The notes below the pieces were generated by a model. That model ran no database searches, was not told the DNA's origin, and saw only the letters and a list, made by a program, of their open reading frames with translations. From contig CAUYUJ010003595.1 of assembly GCA_963575745.1 (NCBI GenBank), forward strand, positions 42,501-77,650: a stretch of 35,150 nucleotides of DNA. Reading direction: 5' to 3'. Origin of the DNA: Prorocentrum cordatum. Lineage: Eukaryota > Sar > Dinophyceae > Prorocentrales > Prorocentraceae. This document shows positions 10,291 through 20,307 of this stretch, one piece after another (position 1 is the stretch's first letter; every line of letters begins with the position of its first letter). Position numbers and translations under genes: made by a program.

Positions 10291-12779
10291 TGTTTGACCA
10301 ATTCCCTGTTGGTAGCGAATCTTGCACGGCGCCCCTCGATGCCGCAGAGCAGCGGTGCCATCTCGGCCTCGTCGCTCTCCGTGTCCCCCACCTCCTCCTC
10401 CTCCCTCGGTAATTGTTCCAGAAGAAACTCGGGTGGGGCCCATTCGCGGGCCAGGATAGCCGTCCTCAACGCTCGAAAATCACAGTTCCTGAAAGCCTCG
10501 GTGACCTCGGGGTTCCCGAAACAATTAGCAATCGCACGTGGCTGCCGTACCTCCTCAACCTCCTCTCCTATCGGGTGGGCCAGGACCGCTTGCAAGTCTT
10601 GGTAGAACTGCTGGTCCCAAGGGTGGGCGAGCTGAGACGGGTTGAGCTCACCCGTCGGCAATACTGTAACATCCGCTGCTTCATTGCCCGCCTCTCTCGT
10701 TCGCTGTTCGAATGGGTACTCTCCGAAGAAGATGCTCAGGTAGTGTCTGTGATGCTCTGGGTTCCCTGCGATAGATTGCCACCACCTCAATCGACAGACC
10801 ATCAACTCGATGCTGCTCGGGGGTATTTGCCACTCCTGAAAGATCTGTCGTGCCGTCCATGAGTTGCGCGTGCCATCGTGGTGTTCAACATGCGCGCGTC
10901 CGTGCAACATAGCTCTCATCTTCTTGGCTAGTGACGTGTCAAGTTCCCCCTCCTCGTTAGCGGTAAGAACGCACGCCCCAAGCCCCGCCCATACTCGTCC
11001 TGCTACGTTCGCTAGAAATGTACTACGCATGCGGCGCCATGGCCCCGAAGAGAACCAATACTGTCGGAGATTGCTCCACCCAATCGACCCTGCTCTGATG
11101 CGTGCCCTGATTTCCCTCCCATTGCTCCCCTGCACATGGATATACCCGCCCAGGTGGATGAGGTTGGTCATGGGTCGCCCTGAGATACGAGCCTCGGCCT
11201 CCTTTGTATCCTTCACCGTTGCCAGATGTACTAGGGGGTCCTGTTTGTCGACGTGCTGGGCGTAGCCGCCCTCTCGAAGGTAGCGGTCTAGGATGCGATT
11301 GTCCAGATGATCTAACTGCAGGGCCTCGGTCACTGTGCCTGTGGGTATGATAATAAATCTGATCAGGTCATCAATAAAGCACCCGAATGATGCATCGTCA
11401 ACCTGATCGTGCAAAGGTCCCTGGCATAGTAACTCATCGCCTATGATGCTGCTCAACTCTCTCTGTCACGCGCCAATGAGGGGGTAGAAGGGTTCCATGC
11501 ATAATTCAGGCTCGTTCGAGTCCCCCATCCTACCGCCCGTGTTGGGGCGGAGTGTAACGTCACCATCACATGCTTGATAATACATAATGCCTGTCTGTCT
11601 GTGGTGCGTCAGCAACTCGTCGTAGTACTCATCCACCCCCCGTGACCTGCGTGCGTTGAACAAACGCTCGTGCGTGCCCGTGCCGAAAGCATTTCGCATA
11701 TCATATGACTTGACCAAGTAGTAATGATGACACCGACGTAGTTTCCACATGGAAAGTTTGATGTTGATCATGAGCCCCTCCCTCCTCCTGTGAACGATGC
11801 CGCCGTGCGCCCATGGAGGGGGGTCGAACCGACTGCCGAAGTCTACCAACCCAACGCGCAGTAGCACTCTCCACCAGTGGCAAAAGCAATGCAAGAGGCG
11901 TAGACACTTAGTGATGTCCATGACTGTGTCACCCGTAAGGGTTTTGCCTGGCTTGCCAACCGCGATCGCATGGCTGACGCGCGCGTGCTGAGGGAAGTGT
12001 TCACGTGCACGTATATGCGCCAAGAGCTGGATAAACATGTCGTGCCCCACTTGCGCGTGCTCTGAATCTATGATGAACATCCTCCGTGTTCGGGTCGAAA
12101 CTGTCAAAGCCTCGAAGTCCAGCAGATCGGGATCATGTCGACGCCATGTAGAACCTATGCCTTCTCTAGGGTGTCCTGGGCAGAATAGCAGGGATGGAAA
12201 CAGCAACATCTTGGTGACCTCGACGGGCCATGACCACGGTGGTGCGTATCTACGATGCGTGCAATGCATAATGCGCTTCCTGACTAGATCGAGATCCTCA
12301 CCTGCGCTCGTGAAGTCATCCGTGGTCGGGAGGGAGAGACGAGGCCCGCGCGCTGGGAGGTCCTCCAGGGGGGTCTCTAGTAGTTTCTGGACGGCCTCTG
12401 TGGTCATGTACTTGCTCATGTGCGCGTCCGTCGTGCTCAGCCCCCCTTCGACGCCAAGCATGCTCATCGCTCGTTTGAAATCGTCGGCGCGCGGGCGGCT
12501 CGTCGGGAGGGCCAGATAGCATCTCTTACGAGGTCCCATGCAAGTGCCCGCCCTCTGACGGATGAGGTATCCTACCCGTGCTTGGTCACGAACCGCCCAT
12601 GCCTCCCTTATCTCCTGCTCGAGTGACTCCCTCCTCCACCTCTCCTGCCACCGTCGATGCGATCGAAGCTGATGATCGAGGCGACGAAGAAGTTCGCTCG
12701 AGAAGCTAAATCCCAAATCTCGCAACTCGGCCCGCTGTCGAAGTAGCCTCGTCCTCTCCTCCTTGGCCTTCCCAACCCA
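9900..12779 (-). pseudogene. LINE reverse transcriptase with Cys/His motifs, one in-frame TGA
   Basis: RT signatures in order on the minus strand: VGKPGK...LTGDTVMDITKCLRLL (fingers), KSYDMRNAF with the first catalytic Asp (11686-11709), GGRMGDSNEPEL (about 11507-11535), and FIDDLIRF, the F-x-DD catalytic box (FIDD at 11367-11378). Downstream LGGYIHVQG and EIRARIRAGSIGW match the region after the palm in LINE RTs. Further on are Cys/His motifs: CLSCQTIFASVDYTRKH with a later Cys (about 10150-10230), and ECQLHYDDATELRTHLATH. A TGA at 11466-11468 interrupts the frame between the GDSNEP and FIDD boxes while the same frame continues on both sides. A C-to-T change in CGA would explain it. Confidence 0.75.
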
Positions 12780-13960
12780 TTAGGGGGTAGACCGTTCCAC
12801 CGAGAACACCTCCGAAACAGCCTGACGGACAATATGTGCAACCACTCCTGCATGCCGCGTGGGTTCTCCGTCCATGGTGAGTGCTCGGCATAGGGTGCGA
12901 TGCTGATTCCAGGCATAACACATCTTACTCATGAACTCCTCTCTCCTGTGGCCCTTCTGTAGTGCTGCTGCTAACGCTCCCCAGTCCCATGTGCATGCTG
13001 GCACACGGAACTGCAAATACATTGGCACGTGATCTATCATGTGCGGGAGGGCTTGCAAGCGGCGCTGGGATCCCCAGAACATGCGCATGTGTGTTCCAGT
13101 CTGGAGTAAGTCACGGGGGCCCAGGAAATAATCTATACGACTACGGGCTCCACTAAGGCCGTAATAGCTATACCCAAGATCATGATGTGTGTTAAGGAAG
13201 GTCAAGCGGCTCTCCTCGAATTGCTTGCGGACAAAAGTAGACATCTCATCTTCATTGCCAGCCTGGTATGGGCCCACGGTCTCGTCATCAATAAGCTCAG
13301 GGCCTTTCTTCCCCATGCGCAGGTTAAGGTCGGCAAAGATAATGGGGATCACGCGCGCCGGTGTGCTGCCGACCTGTTGCCTGATCCATTTGGTCAGTTG
13401 CTTGCACGTGGCCCGCCATCTCGGTAGTCTGCGCGTCGTGCTCACGCGGGGTGGGTAATACCCCACTATCAGTCGAAACCGTTGTGGGCCCCGCTCGATG
13501 TCCACACTGCCCGCCCGTCCTTGGAGGTGTGGCGGAGGATACGTGATACGAATAATATGGCGGGTCTGGTACAGCCTAGTAGATACTGCAATAGAGACGC
13601 CCGCCGACGCGTTCGTGTTCGATCCCCGCCCCCACCCCCAGTGGACCCAGCGAAATTCGGGGGTATGCTCGTAATGGTGAGGTTGGTGAAGCCGCATCGG
13701 GATCTTAGTGCCAGGGATGAATAGCGCGGGCCCACGTGCGAACTCCATTCCCATACTCTCCACTCGTCCCGTACGCATCCAGGTGAAAGGATCGAACCCA
13801 ATAAATGATGTCCTGGTCATCCATGCCGATGATGGTGATGATGCCGCTCCCCCACCCGTAAGGGCTCCTGGTCGGGGCTCTTCGGCAGATGCCTTGAGAG
13901 GCCGCATGTCGCAGCGGGCCTGAGCAGTCCGTGGCCTTGGAGGAGAAGGAGGAGGAGGAG
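12780..13960 (-). pseudogene. LINE endonuclease (EEP family) region
   Basis: Recognisable pieces of an exonuclease/endonuclease/phosphatase fold appear in order. WGRGSNTNASAGVSIAVSTR matches the segment before the core; IIFADLNLRMG corresponds to the GD(F/L)N-type box; ARSRIDYFLGP is the S-x-IDY box; IDHVPMYLQF stands for the terminal DH box. These nick target DNA to prime reverse transcription in non-LTR elements. The extreme N-terminus runs into Pro-rich sequence from the GGA tract, so the true start is not visible. The frame ends with TAA at 12780-12782 and resumes in the same frame as WVGKAKEERTRLLRQRAEL, suggesting a point mutation in a once continuous ORF. Confidence 0.7.
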
Positions 13961-14504
13961 GAGGAGGAGGAGGAGGAGAAGAAAAAGGAGCACCCGTTTT
14001 CAGCAAGGAAGCCGAAAAGCACCGATACCGCTACTCCTCGGACCTTTCCTGGGGCGCGTTCTGCCCAGGACTTCGAGGCGAATCCGGCCGTGGCGACGAG
14101 GACCTGCCAGGAGGCCCCCAAAAAAGGAGGGGAAAGCGAGGGAGGGGCGCAGGGGGCCACAAGGGCACCTCGCCCCCTGCTCTGAGCGGCACCCGCCTCC
14201 CCCGTGGCGAGCTTGCCCCCTCCGAGCCAGAGCGGCGAGCGCACGCCGGCCCGCGCCCGACGCCAGCAGCGGCGGGGCGCCGCGCGCGGCGGCCGCCTGG
14301 GGGGGCAGCGCGCGGTGGCGCCGGGGAGGTGCCCCCGCCGCTGCCGCAAGTGGAGCAGTGGCGGGGCGTCCTGGCGTGGTCAGAGGCCTACAGTCGGACT
14401 TGATTGGAGAGGGCACGCGAGAGGACACGAGACCCTTCCGAAGGCCACATCGCCACAGCAGTGTAAGAAGGCACGTGTCGCGAGGCACAGGCCACAAGGG
14501 TACC
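13961..14504. other. non-genic; block shared with 15920-16048
   Basis: Contains 14015-14142, which aligns with 15920-16048 (shared CGAGGCGAATCC, GGCGACGAGG and CAGGAGGCCC). The rest is very GC-rich with no recognisable gene. Confidence 0.6.
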
Positions 14505-14757
14505 CTTGAGCTGGCAGGGCCGACCTACTAATCCGGGCCGACTGTACCAACCAATGTTCTCTGAGCACCTAATGTGGTGTCCACGGAATGTTCTTAGACC
14601 ATTTCTGGCTGGGGCGGTCTTGTTCTAGCACATCGGTTTTATGCTCTGAAGACCTTGGTTTTGTTCTTAGCGCATTTGGGGGTTCTAAGAGCATTTCGTG
14701 GTAGGCCTATAAGAATGCCGGGACGGTCGGTCCCTGCTCAAGCCAGGACCACGGCCG
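14505..14757 (-). mobile_element. MITE-like foldback family, copy B
   Basis: Compared in reverse complement, it aligns along its full length with the copy at 16262-16515. Shared marks are CTTGAGCAGGGACCGACCGT at one end, AGGCCTACCACGAAATG, an interior AGCCAGAAATG, and CCGATGTG. The two ends form long imperfect inverted repeats, so a single strand could fold back. No reading frame. Confidence 0.7.
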
Positions 14758-16261
14758 GGCTAACAGCGATGTCCCTTAACGGTGATGATGGGATACAAAC
14801 TGCTGTAGGAAATCACGGGCCACATTTTCCTACAAATGCAATCTGCGAGTGGATCGAACGAACACGACACAGCGAATTGTAAGGAAAGCGCGAGCCGCGC
14901 TCCCACAATACAGAAGACGATATCGCTGTTGCCGACATCGGCGTTCGCCCGTCTACGGCAGGACAGAGACAACTTCGGTTGAGGAGGGATAAGGATGCAA
15001 GGGCCTTGGACACCCATCTCGAAGCTTTTCGAGCGGGGCGCGGCCCACGACAGTTTTCAAGGATGGACCGAGGAGGCGAGGATGCAAGTGTACCCCTTGG
15101 GAAGGTTGCTCATCCTGACTATGCGGGTTGACTGTACGTCGGGGATCTCTGAGCAGGGCTCGACCTGAACAGCGTGTTTTGCTTTCGTGTTGCTTTTGTT
15201 TCCCTCGTTTTGTCTCCGATCCGCCACTGCTGCGAAATAACATCGAAACGAAAACGGCCAACGACATCGCCCAAACACCGCTTAGGCCGACCCCTGTCTC
15301 TGAGCTCCGGCGGCTCTGGAGGATGTGTCGGGCGCCGCGGCCTTCTCGAAGCGTTCCCGAACGCTCCGAGAGCGTTCCAGAAAGCTCTGGAGCGGATTCA
15401 TCTTCGTCCTAGCCCCGTCCGATGCTGCCCGGTTGACTCACTCCTCCGTGCTCTGCTCCTCCTCCTCCTCCCGATTCCTCGCTCTGGCTTCTGCTCCTGG
15501 TCCTTCTCGTCGTCCTCTGCCTCTTCCCCCCCTTGCTCACCCCTCGCTCGTCCTCCTCTTCCTCCTCGCTCCTTTTCCTCCTCCGCCTCCTCCTCCTCGC
15601 TCCTTTCAGGCTGGCTCCAGTTGGCTCCTCAGCAGAAGCCTCCGAAACTCAAAAGAAATAACACATTATAGTGGGCAGAGTACTGCGCACCAGCCTTCTG
15701 CACGCAGGGCGCTGATCCTGCACCTCATCCTCTCCAACTTCCTCTTCCTCCTCCTCCTTCTCCTCCTCCTCCTTCTCCTCCTCCTCCGCCTCTTGCGCAC
15801 CCACTAATTGCTTCCCTCTACCGTATTCCCCCCAACCTCGCTCCTCGCCCCCACTTCTTTCCCAGGGCGCCTCTCAGCTCCTCGCTCACCCCTTCGCTTC
15901 TCTGGGAAAGAAACCAGAGGGCATCGATGCCGCTGCTCCCTGGACCTCTCCCGGGGTGCGTTCTGACCAGAATCTCGAGGCGAATCCAGCGGTGGCGACG
16001 AGGGCCTCCCAGGAGGCCCAAGAAAGGGAAAACGAGGGAAGTGTAGCGGTGTGGGTACCCTTTCCTTCTCTGAGACCCCGCCATCGCTTGGGAGAGTGCG
16101 CCGTGACAATGCCCTTGCTGCCAGGGTGGGCCTCGGCTGCCTTGCCAGAGCAGTGGCCGCCTGCAGTCCGGTGGACGAGCGAGTACCCAGTCGGGCACTG
16201 GCTGGCGGGTCCCTGCCTTTCTCTGCCCCAAGCCCTCCACCTCCACCTCCACCTCCAACTC
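14758..16261. other. non-genic stretch, CTC-rich, with shared block
   Basis: No gene recognised. It holds the second copy of a 52-bp dispersed repeat (14994-15045), pyrimidine-rich CTC tracts (about 15450-15610 and 15735-15790), and the second copy of the 130-bp block (15920-16048). The Ser/Leu/Pro-rich frames through the CTC tracts are artefacts. Confidence 0.6.
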
Positions 16262-16515
16262 CAAGCCCCAAGCTTGAGCAGGGACCGACCGTCCCAGCAA
16301 TCCTACAGGCCTACCGCGAGATGTTCTCAGAACCCACATGTGTTCTCATGACAACAACCAGGTTCTTAGAACACACACCCGATGTGTTGTAAAGCACAAG
16401 CTCAGCCAGAAATGCTCGAATAACATTTCGTGCAGACTACCAGGGGTTCTTAGAACATTCCTTGGTGGGCCTATAGGCGAGCCAAGACGCTTGGCCTCTG
16501 CTTGACACCTCCAAC
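16262..16515 (+). mobile_element. MITE-like foldback family, copy A
   Basis: The left arm (16270-16335) and right arm (16443-16515) are inverted repeats of each other: CAGGCCTACCGCGAGATGTT against the reverse complement of GAACATTCCTTGGTGGGCCT. The interior of about 110 bp is shared with copy B in opposite orientation. At about 250 bp and without coding capacity it fits a MITE. Confidence 0.7.
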
Positions 16516-17430
16516 TCCACCTCCAAACCCAAGCCCTCCACCTCCAAGCCCTCCTGAGGGGCAACGATAGGGGGGGTCTGGCATAGGGGAGGATGCATCG
16601 ACCTGGAATCGGCGATACATCGCCGATAGATCGGCGATAGGGCCCCGATAGTGAGTCCGCACCTTCCTGGACAGGCTGGGGCCATCGGGCCCCCATCGGA
16701 GATCAGTGTGCGATTGGGGGTCGATGCACCCCCCCCTTCTGCGTATCCCCCCCTGCCATTGCCCCTGACTGCCCCGAGCCCTCCACCTCCACCTCCAGGC
16801 ACCACGCCCTCCACCTCCACGCCCTCCACCTCCACCACAGGCCTCCGCGGCAGCGGCGTCTGGAGGCCGCATGCCGCGCCGCGCTGGGCACGCCAGCGGT
16901 GCCGGCTCCGCTGCGGGTGCGGGGGCCAGCGCCGGCGCCTCCACCGGCTCTTCCAGGCACGAGCTGCGCGGGATCGCCACCACCACCTCGCCTGGGGGAG
17001 GGATTGGGGCGACAGAGGGAGGGGGAACTGCTTGGAGGGGTGGAAGGGAGGAAAAGGGAGGGAGGGGAGGCGGGAAGGAGTAGTGATCTCGAAGGGACTC
17101 GTCGGAAGAGTTAGCCAACAACCTCGCAAGGTGGCGCGCCTGGCTTGTAAGCCGCAACGCCACTGGGGGGATGGGGAGAAGATGGGAGGGGGGGCCGGGG
17201 AGGGTACTGAAAGCGAGAGGGGGGGAAGGGAGGGTGGAGAGAAATGAGGGGGAGAACTAGCCACCATTGGCCGCCGCTACTCGACTGATCCGTCACCGTG
17301 CAGCTGGGCACGGAGTGGGCGTGTCCTCAGGTCCTCTCACTACCCCTCTAAGCTTCGGTCCTTACTCCTGTGGAGTAAATTACCGGGTTCGGAGCCCCTC
17401 GGCCCAAATCTCTTGAGGCGTGGCGCGTCT
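16516..17430. other. non-genic stretch with CCACCT repeats and GGGA tract
   Basis: Several CCACCTCCA/CCCTCCACCTCC clusters (16510-16555, 16780-16840), a hairpin built of ATCGGCGAT/ATCGCCGAT units around 16609-16635, and a GGGA-rich purine tract (17000-17250). The minus-strand frames are Pro/Ser/Arg/Gly-rich without a recognisable domain. Confidence 0.55.
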
Positions 17431-17439
17431 TGGCGCGTG

Positions 17440-17930
17440 ACTTTTTCGAGTCCAAGAGGGCCCCAAGATGGGCCAAGCGGGCCCCGAGAAGCCCCCAAGA
17501 CGGTCCAAGGAGGCCCCGAGTCGCCGAACGATCGCTCCAAGACGCTCAAGATGGCCCCCAGACGGCCCAAGAGACCTCCAAGACGGCCCAAAGAGGCCTC
17601 CAAGAGGCCTCCTAAGAGGGTTCCAAGAGGCCAAAATCATTGATATTCCTTCAGGGTTTTGACCGATTGTGGCGTTCTCGCCTTTTCGGCTTCCCGACGC
17701 TCCACGGCCCCCTAGATGCCCCCAAGACCAGCCCAAGATGGCCCAAGAGGCCTCCAAGAGGGTCCCAAAACGGCCCAAGAGGGCCCCAAGACAGCCGAAG
17801 AGGCGCCCAGAACGGCCCAAGAGGGCCCCAAGACGGCCCCAAAAGGGCCCCAAAAGAGAGAACACGAACCGAAAATCCAAGCCTTCCGCCCCAAGAGGCT
17901 CCCATGAGGCCCCAAGAGGCCACGCCCCGC
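17440..17930. repeat. degenerate minisatellite, GGCCCCAAGA(N)GGCC-type unit
   Basis: About 490 bp made of variants of GGCCCCAAGACGGCCCAAGA. Unit length drifts between about 9 and 15 bp, many being multiples of three. All minus-strand frames read repetitive Gly/Leu/Trp/Pro peptides (LGPSWGPLG type). This is most simply a repeat-derived open frame. Confidence 0.85.
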
Positions 17931-18545
17931 AGACATCCGACGCCGTGGCGTGCTGGTTGAATTCGCGGCCCCAGAGGCTCTCCACCACTTCCTAGACAGG
18001 GACCAATCCTTCATCTGCAGATCTTGCCGTCGCTCGGACGTCCATTTCCAATGCGTTTCTGGGCTTCGTGCGTGCTTTGTTTTGCTCGATGATCCAGGAT
18101 GCTCTTCGATGGTCCGCGCTGAGAAAGAGTGCACACGTGCGAGCCATGCCCAGAGAACCCTTGATGGCCCAGGGGCTCACCGGTGATCCCACAGAGCGAA
18201 AATGCGGCGAACTTCGGGGATTCACTGACCCGGATCAATCCAGACCCGGGTCAGTCGGGCCTTGCAGGATCCGGCAAAATCCTGCAACATCCTGCAGGGT
18301 CCTGCAGGATCCTGCGCCCAAGCCCAGGTCAAAGCGACCCTGGCTTTGCAAGATCCTGCAAGATCCGGCACTCTGGCTTGACCCCCGTCTGCATTGACCC
18401 CCGAGAGCTTTCCCAGACCTCCGACGTCGCGACTTTTTCGCAACGCCGACCCCCAGAGGTCTGGACCCCTTCCCGGGACCCGGTTTTCGGCCTGCCTCGT
18501 TTTCTGACGGTCCCGAGGCCCGGTGAGGGCCTCTGGAGTCCGAAC
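17931..18545. other. non-genic stretch with CCTGCA-type repeat
   Basis: Between 18262 and 18375 the sequence is built of ATCCTGCA/GATCCGGCA units, including the perfect palindrome GCAGGATCCTGC. The rest has no recognisable gene. Confidence 0.6.
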
Positions 18546-19124
18546 ATGGCGAACAACCTCCCGCCGGGATTCTTTCGCAGCGCGGGGAGGTCCGGGCTCC
18601 GAGGCGGGCTCGCCTGCGCGGAACCCGCGCTGCGCGAAGACGCCGGCGCCGCGGTGGCCGCCGGCCGTCTGCCGGGAGGCGCGGCGGACGCATACGCCGT
18701 CGAGGCGGGCGCCCTCGCCGCGCAGCCAGGCCTGAAGGGGCCCAGCAGGACACACAAAGAAATATATACACACAGCCGAGGATTCCCCCGACCTTCCCCC
18801 ATGCTCTCTGGGTCTTCGCCTTCCCCCCGCCCACTTCCCGTCTTTCCCCAGAACTATGTTCCAGAATCTTCTGGGTCTTCGCCTTCCCCCCCACGCCCCA
18901 CCTCTCCCCCGCACTGCTTTTCCGACCTCGGCGCTTCATCCTGTCGGTGCGTCTTCTCCCCTCCCTGCAGGCCTCCAGGGCCGCGACGCGAGCGCCCGCG
19001 GCGCGGGCGCCGCCGGCGCGCGCAGGCCACCGGCCCGGGCCCGCGCGGCGGGCCGCCGCGCAGGCGGCCGTCGCGGCGGGCATGGCGGAGCGGCGCAGGC
19101 GGCCGGGGAGGCGAGGGCTCCTAG
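18546..19124 (+). CDS. possible hypothetical gene, perhaps with an intron
   Basis: I do not recognise the product. An ATG at 18546 opens a frame whose first ~65 codons (MANNLPPGFFRSAGR, then an Ala-rich helical stretch ending AAQPGLK) look more protein-like than other frames here. From about 18740 the sequence becomes pyrimidine-rich, carries a direct repeat GGGTCTTCGCCTTCCCCCC (18811 and 18872), and ends in CTCCCTGCAG (to 18970), an attractive 3' splice site. It then returns to an Ala/Arg-rich frame. A GT or GC donor is not obvious, so the intron is unproven. A GGA tract follows at 19198-19252. This could equally be a GC-rich chance frame. Confidence 0.3.
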   Translation: MANNLPPGFFRSAGRSGLRGGLACAEPALREDAGAAVAAGRLPGGAADAYAVEAGALAAQPGLKGPSRTHKEIYTHSRGFPRPSPMLSGSSPSPRPLPVFPQNYVPESSGSSPSPPRPTSPPHCFSDLGASSCRCVFSPPCRPPGPRRERPRRGRRRRAQATGPGPRGGPPRRRPSRRAWRSGAGGRGGEGS

Positions 19125-19197
19125 CTTCGCGCTCTCGCGCCGCGCGGAGCGCGAGGTGCGAACAACTTCGCGCTCTCGCGCGGCCTCCCAAGGGGAA

Positions 19198-19252
19198 AGG
19201 AGGAGGAGGAGGAGGAGGAGGAGGAGGAGGAGGAGGAGGAGGAGGAGGAGGA
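19198..19252. repeat. (GGA)n microsatellite
   Basis: About 18 GGA triplets on the plus strand. It is flanked on both sides by copies of a TTCGCGCTCTCGCGC / GCGCGAGGCGCGAA motif. Confidence 0.95.
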
Positions 19253-19281
19253 GGAATCGGAGCCGAAGCGCGAGGCGCGAA

Positions 19282-19748
19282 TCACTGCGCGCCCTCGAGG
19301 GCGCCCTCGGGGAGGGAGCGGCAACGGTCCCACCCGCGGGGCGCCTGTGGTCCACAGCGCCAAGGGGCTGTGCTGTGGTCGTCGTCGTCGTTGTCGTCGC
19401 CGTCGCCGTCCTCGCCGGCGGCGGCGGCGGCGTCGTCGAAGTGCGCAGGCGGCTCGGGCTGCGTGCGTGTCGGCCTGACGACGGCGACGGTGCTCAGTGC
19501 CAGCCGGAGCTCCCGTTGCAGGGTCTCATGGGAGAAGGGTCGGGAGCACGCACAGAAGAACGCGACCCGCCCTCGCCCCATCTGCGACTCCTCCTGGGCC
19601 GCTCCCTCCGCGTCGCACCGCCGATGCGTGTCGGGAGGGCGAGGGCGATCTTGGCAATCTCCGAGTGCACTTTCTCGTCGTGCGTGCTCTGAGGTGTGCG
19701 AGCACCTTCTTCGTCATCGCCCTCCCCATCTGACATCTGACATTTCAC
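19282..19748 (-). CDS. possible broken hypothetical coding segment
   Basis: The function is unknown. Two overlapping minus-strand frames hold unrepetitive, protein-like stretches: HDEKVHSEIAKIALALPTRI (about 19620-19680) and, in another frame, AFFCACSRPFSHETLQREL continuing RLALSTVAVV (about 19490-19560). After that comes an acidic run (EDGDGDDNDDDD) from a GTC/GTCGCC repeat at 19375-19430. A frameshift or a short intron between them would be required. No family motif is visible; it may be a decayed gene or a chance signal. Confidence 0.22.
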
Positions 19749-19783
19749 CGGTTTCGTGTCCTAATTCTCTTGGAGGGTGATTG

Positions 19784-19806
19784 GGGCAACGCTGTTCTCA
19801 AACAGC

Positions 19807-19888
<82 letters not shown>
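19784..19888. other. hairpin followed by an 81-nt poly(T) tract
   Basis: AACGCTGTT-CTC-AAACAGCGTT (about 19787-19808) is a 9-10 bp stem with a 3-nt loop, continuing straight into T at 19808-19888. Read on the minus strand this is a poly(A) of about 81 nt preceded by GAATAAATG. CAGCGT occurs on both sides (about 19803-19808 and 19905-19910), which could be a target-site duplication. It most likely marks the poly(A) end of a minus-strand retroposed sequence. Confidence 0.6.
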
Positions 19889-20220
19889 CATTTATTCTTC
19901 TTTTCAGCGTGTGCATGTCGTCTTGCGGTCGGCCAAATAATCATAAACACAACGGTAAACCGAAACATAGTACAAACGACACCCGCCAACGGAACACGGC
20001 AATCAAACACAGAAGAACCGGAAACTTAAAACAGAAAACAATCAACAAGAACCGAACACAGAAAAAACAAAGGAACATCAAGCCATGCTGTTAAACGGAT
20101 CGCACAACGAACCGAGAACGACGAGACGGCAATCCAACACATAACAAAAAAAACCCAAAACAAACAACAAACGTCGATCTTGAAAACGGAAAACTAGCCC
20201 GAACGTTTTTTTTAATATCA
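19889..20220. other. A/C-rich, T-poor tract, no gene
   Basis: About 330 bp with strong strand asymmetry (A and C dominate, T scarce) and much lower GC than its surroundings. No open frame of interest. Its position beside the poly(T) suggests it may be the 3' untranslated part of the same minus-strand insertion. Confidence 0.6.
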
Positions 20221-20307
20221 TCTAAGGCTCGGAGGGGACCGTAACATACCGCTCCAACCGCTGCTGGGAATTAAATATCCTCAGGGACAAACGAGAGGGA
20301 AAGAGAG

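Larger units (their letters stand above)
8759..13960 (-). mobile_element. decayed LINE-type (non-LTR) retrotransposon
   Basis: On the minus strand the order is an EEP-type endonuclease region, a reverse transcriptase with LINE-like motifs, Cys/His motifs, and a basic/helical tail region. Endonuclease, RT and Cys/His regions share one frame (14006 to 9504), broken by a TAA at 12780-12782 and a TGA at 11466-11468. The tail sits in two other frames, so further frameshifts are present. No poly(A) tail or target-site duplication was found. A (GGA)n tract (about 13948-13980) lies just upstream of the 5' end. The element is probably dead. It is also possible that the tail region at 8759-9690 belongs to a separate, truncated insertion. 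Confidence 0.75.

Noticed and set aside
11466-11468. In-frame TGA as selenocysteine or readthrough signal in the LINE
   Set aside because: No recoding structure visible, a TAA also interrupts the same ORF, and CGA-to-TGA decay explains it.
19787-19888. Rho-independent terminator (hairpin plus T run)
   Set aside because: The context is eukaryotic and the 81-nt T tract is far longer than any terminator; a retroposed poly(A) is simpler.
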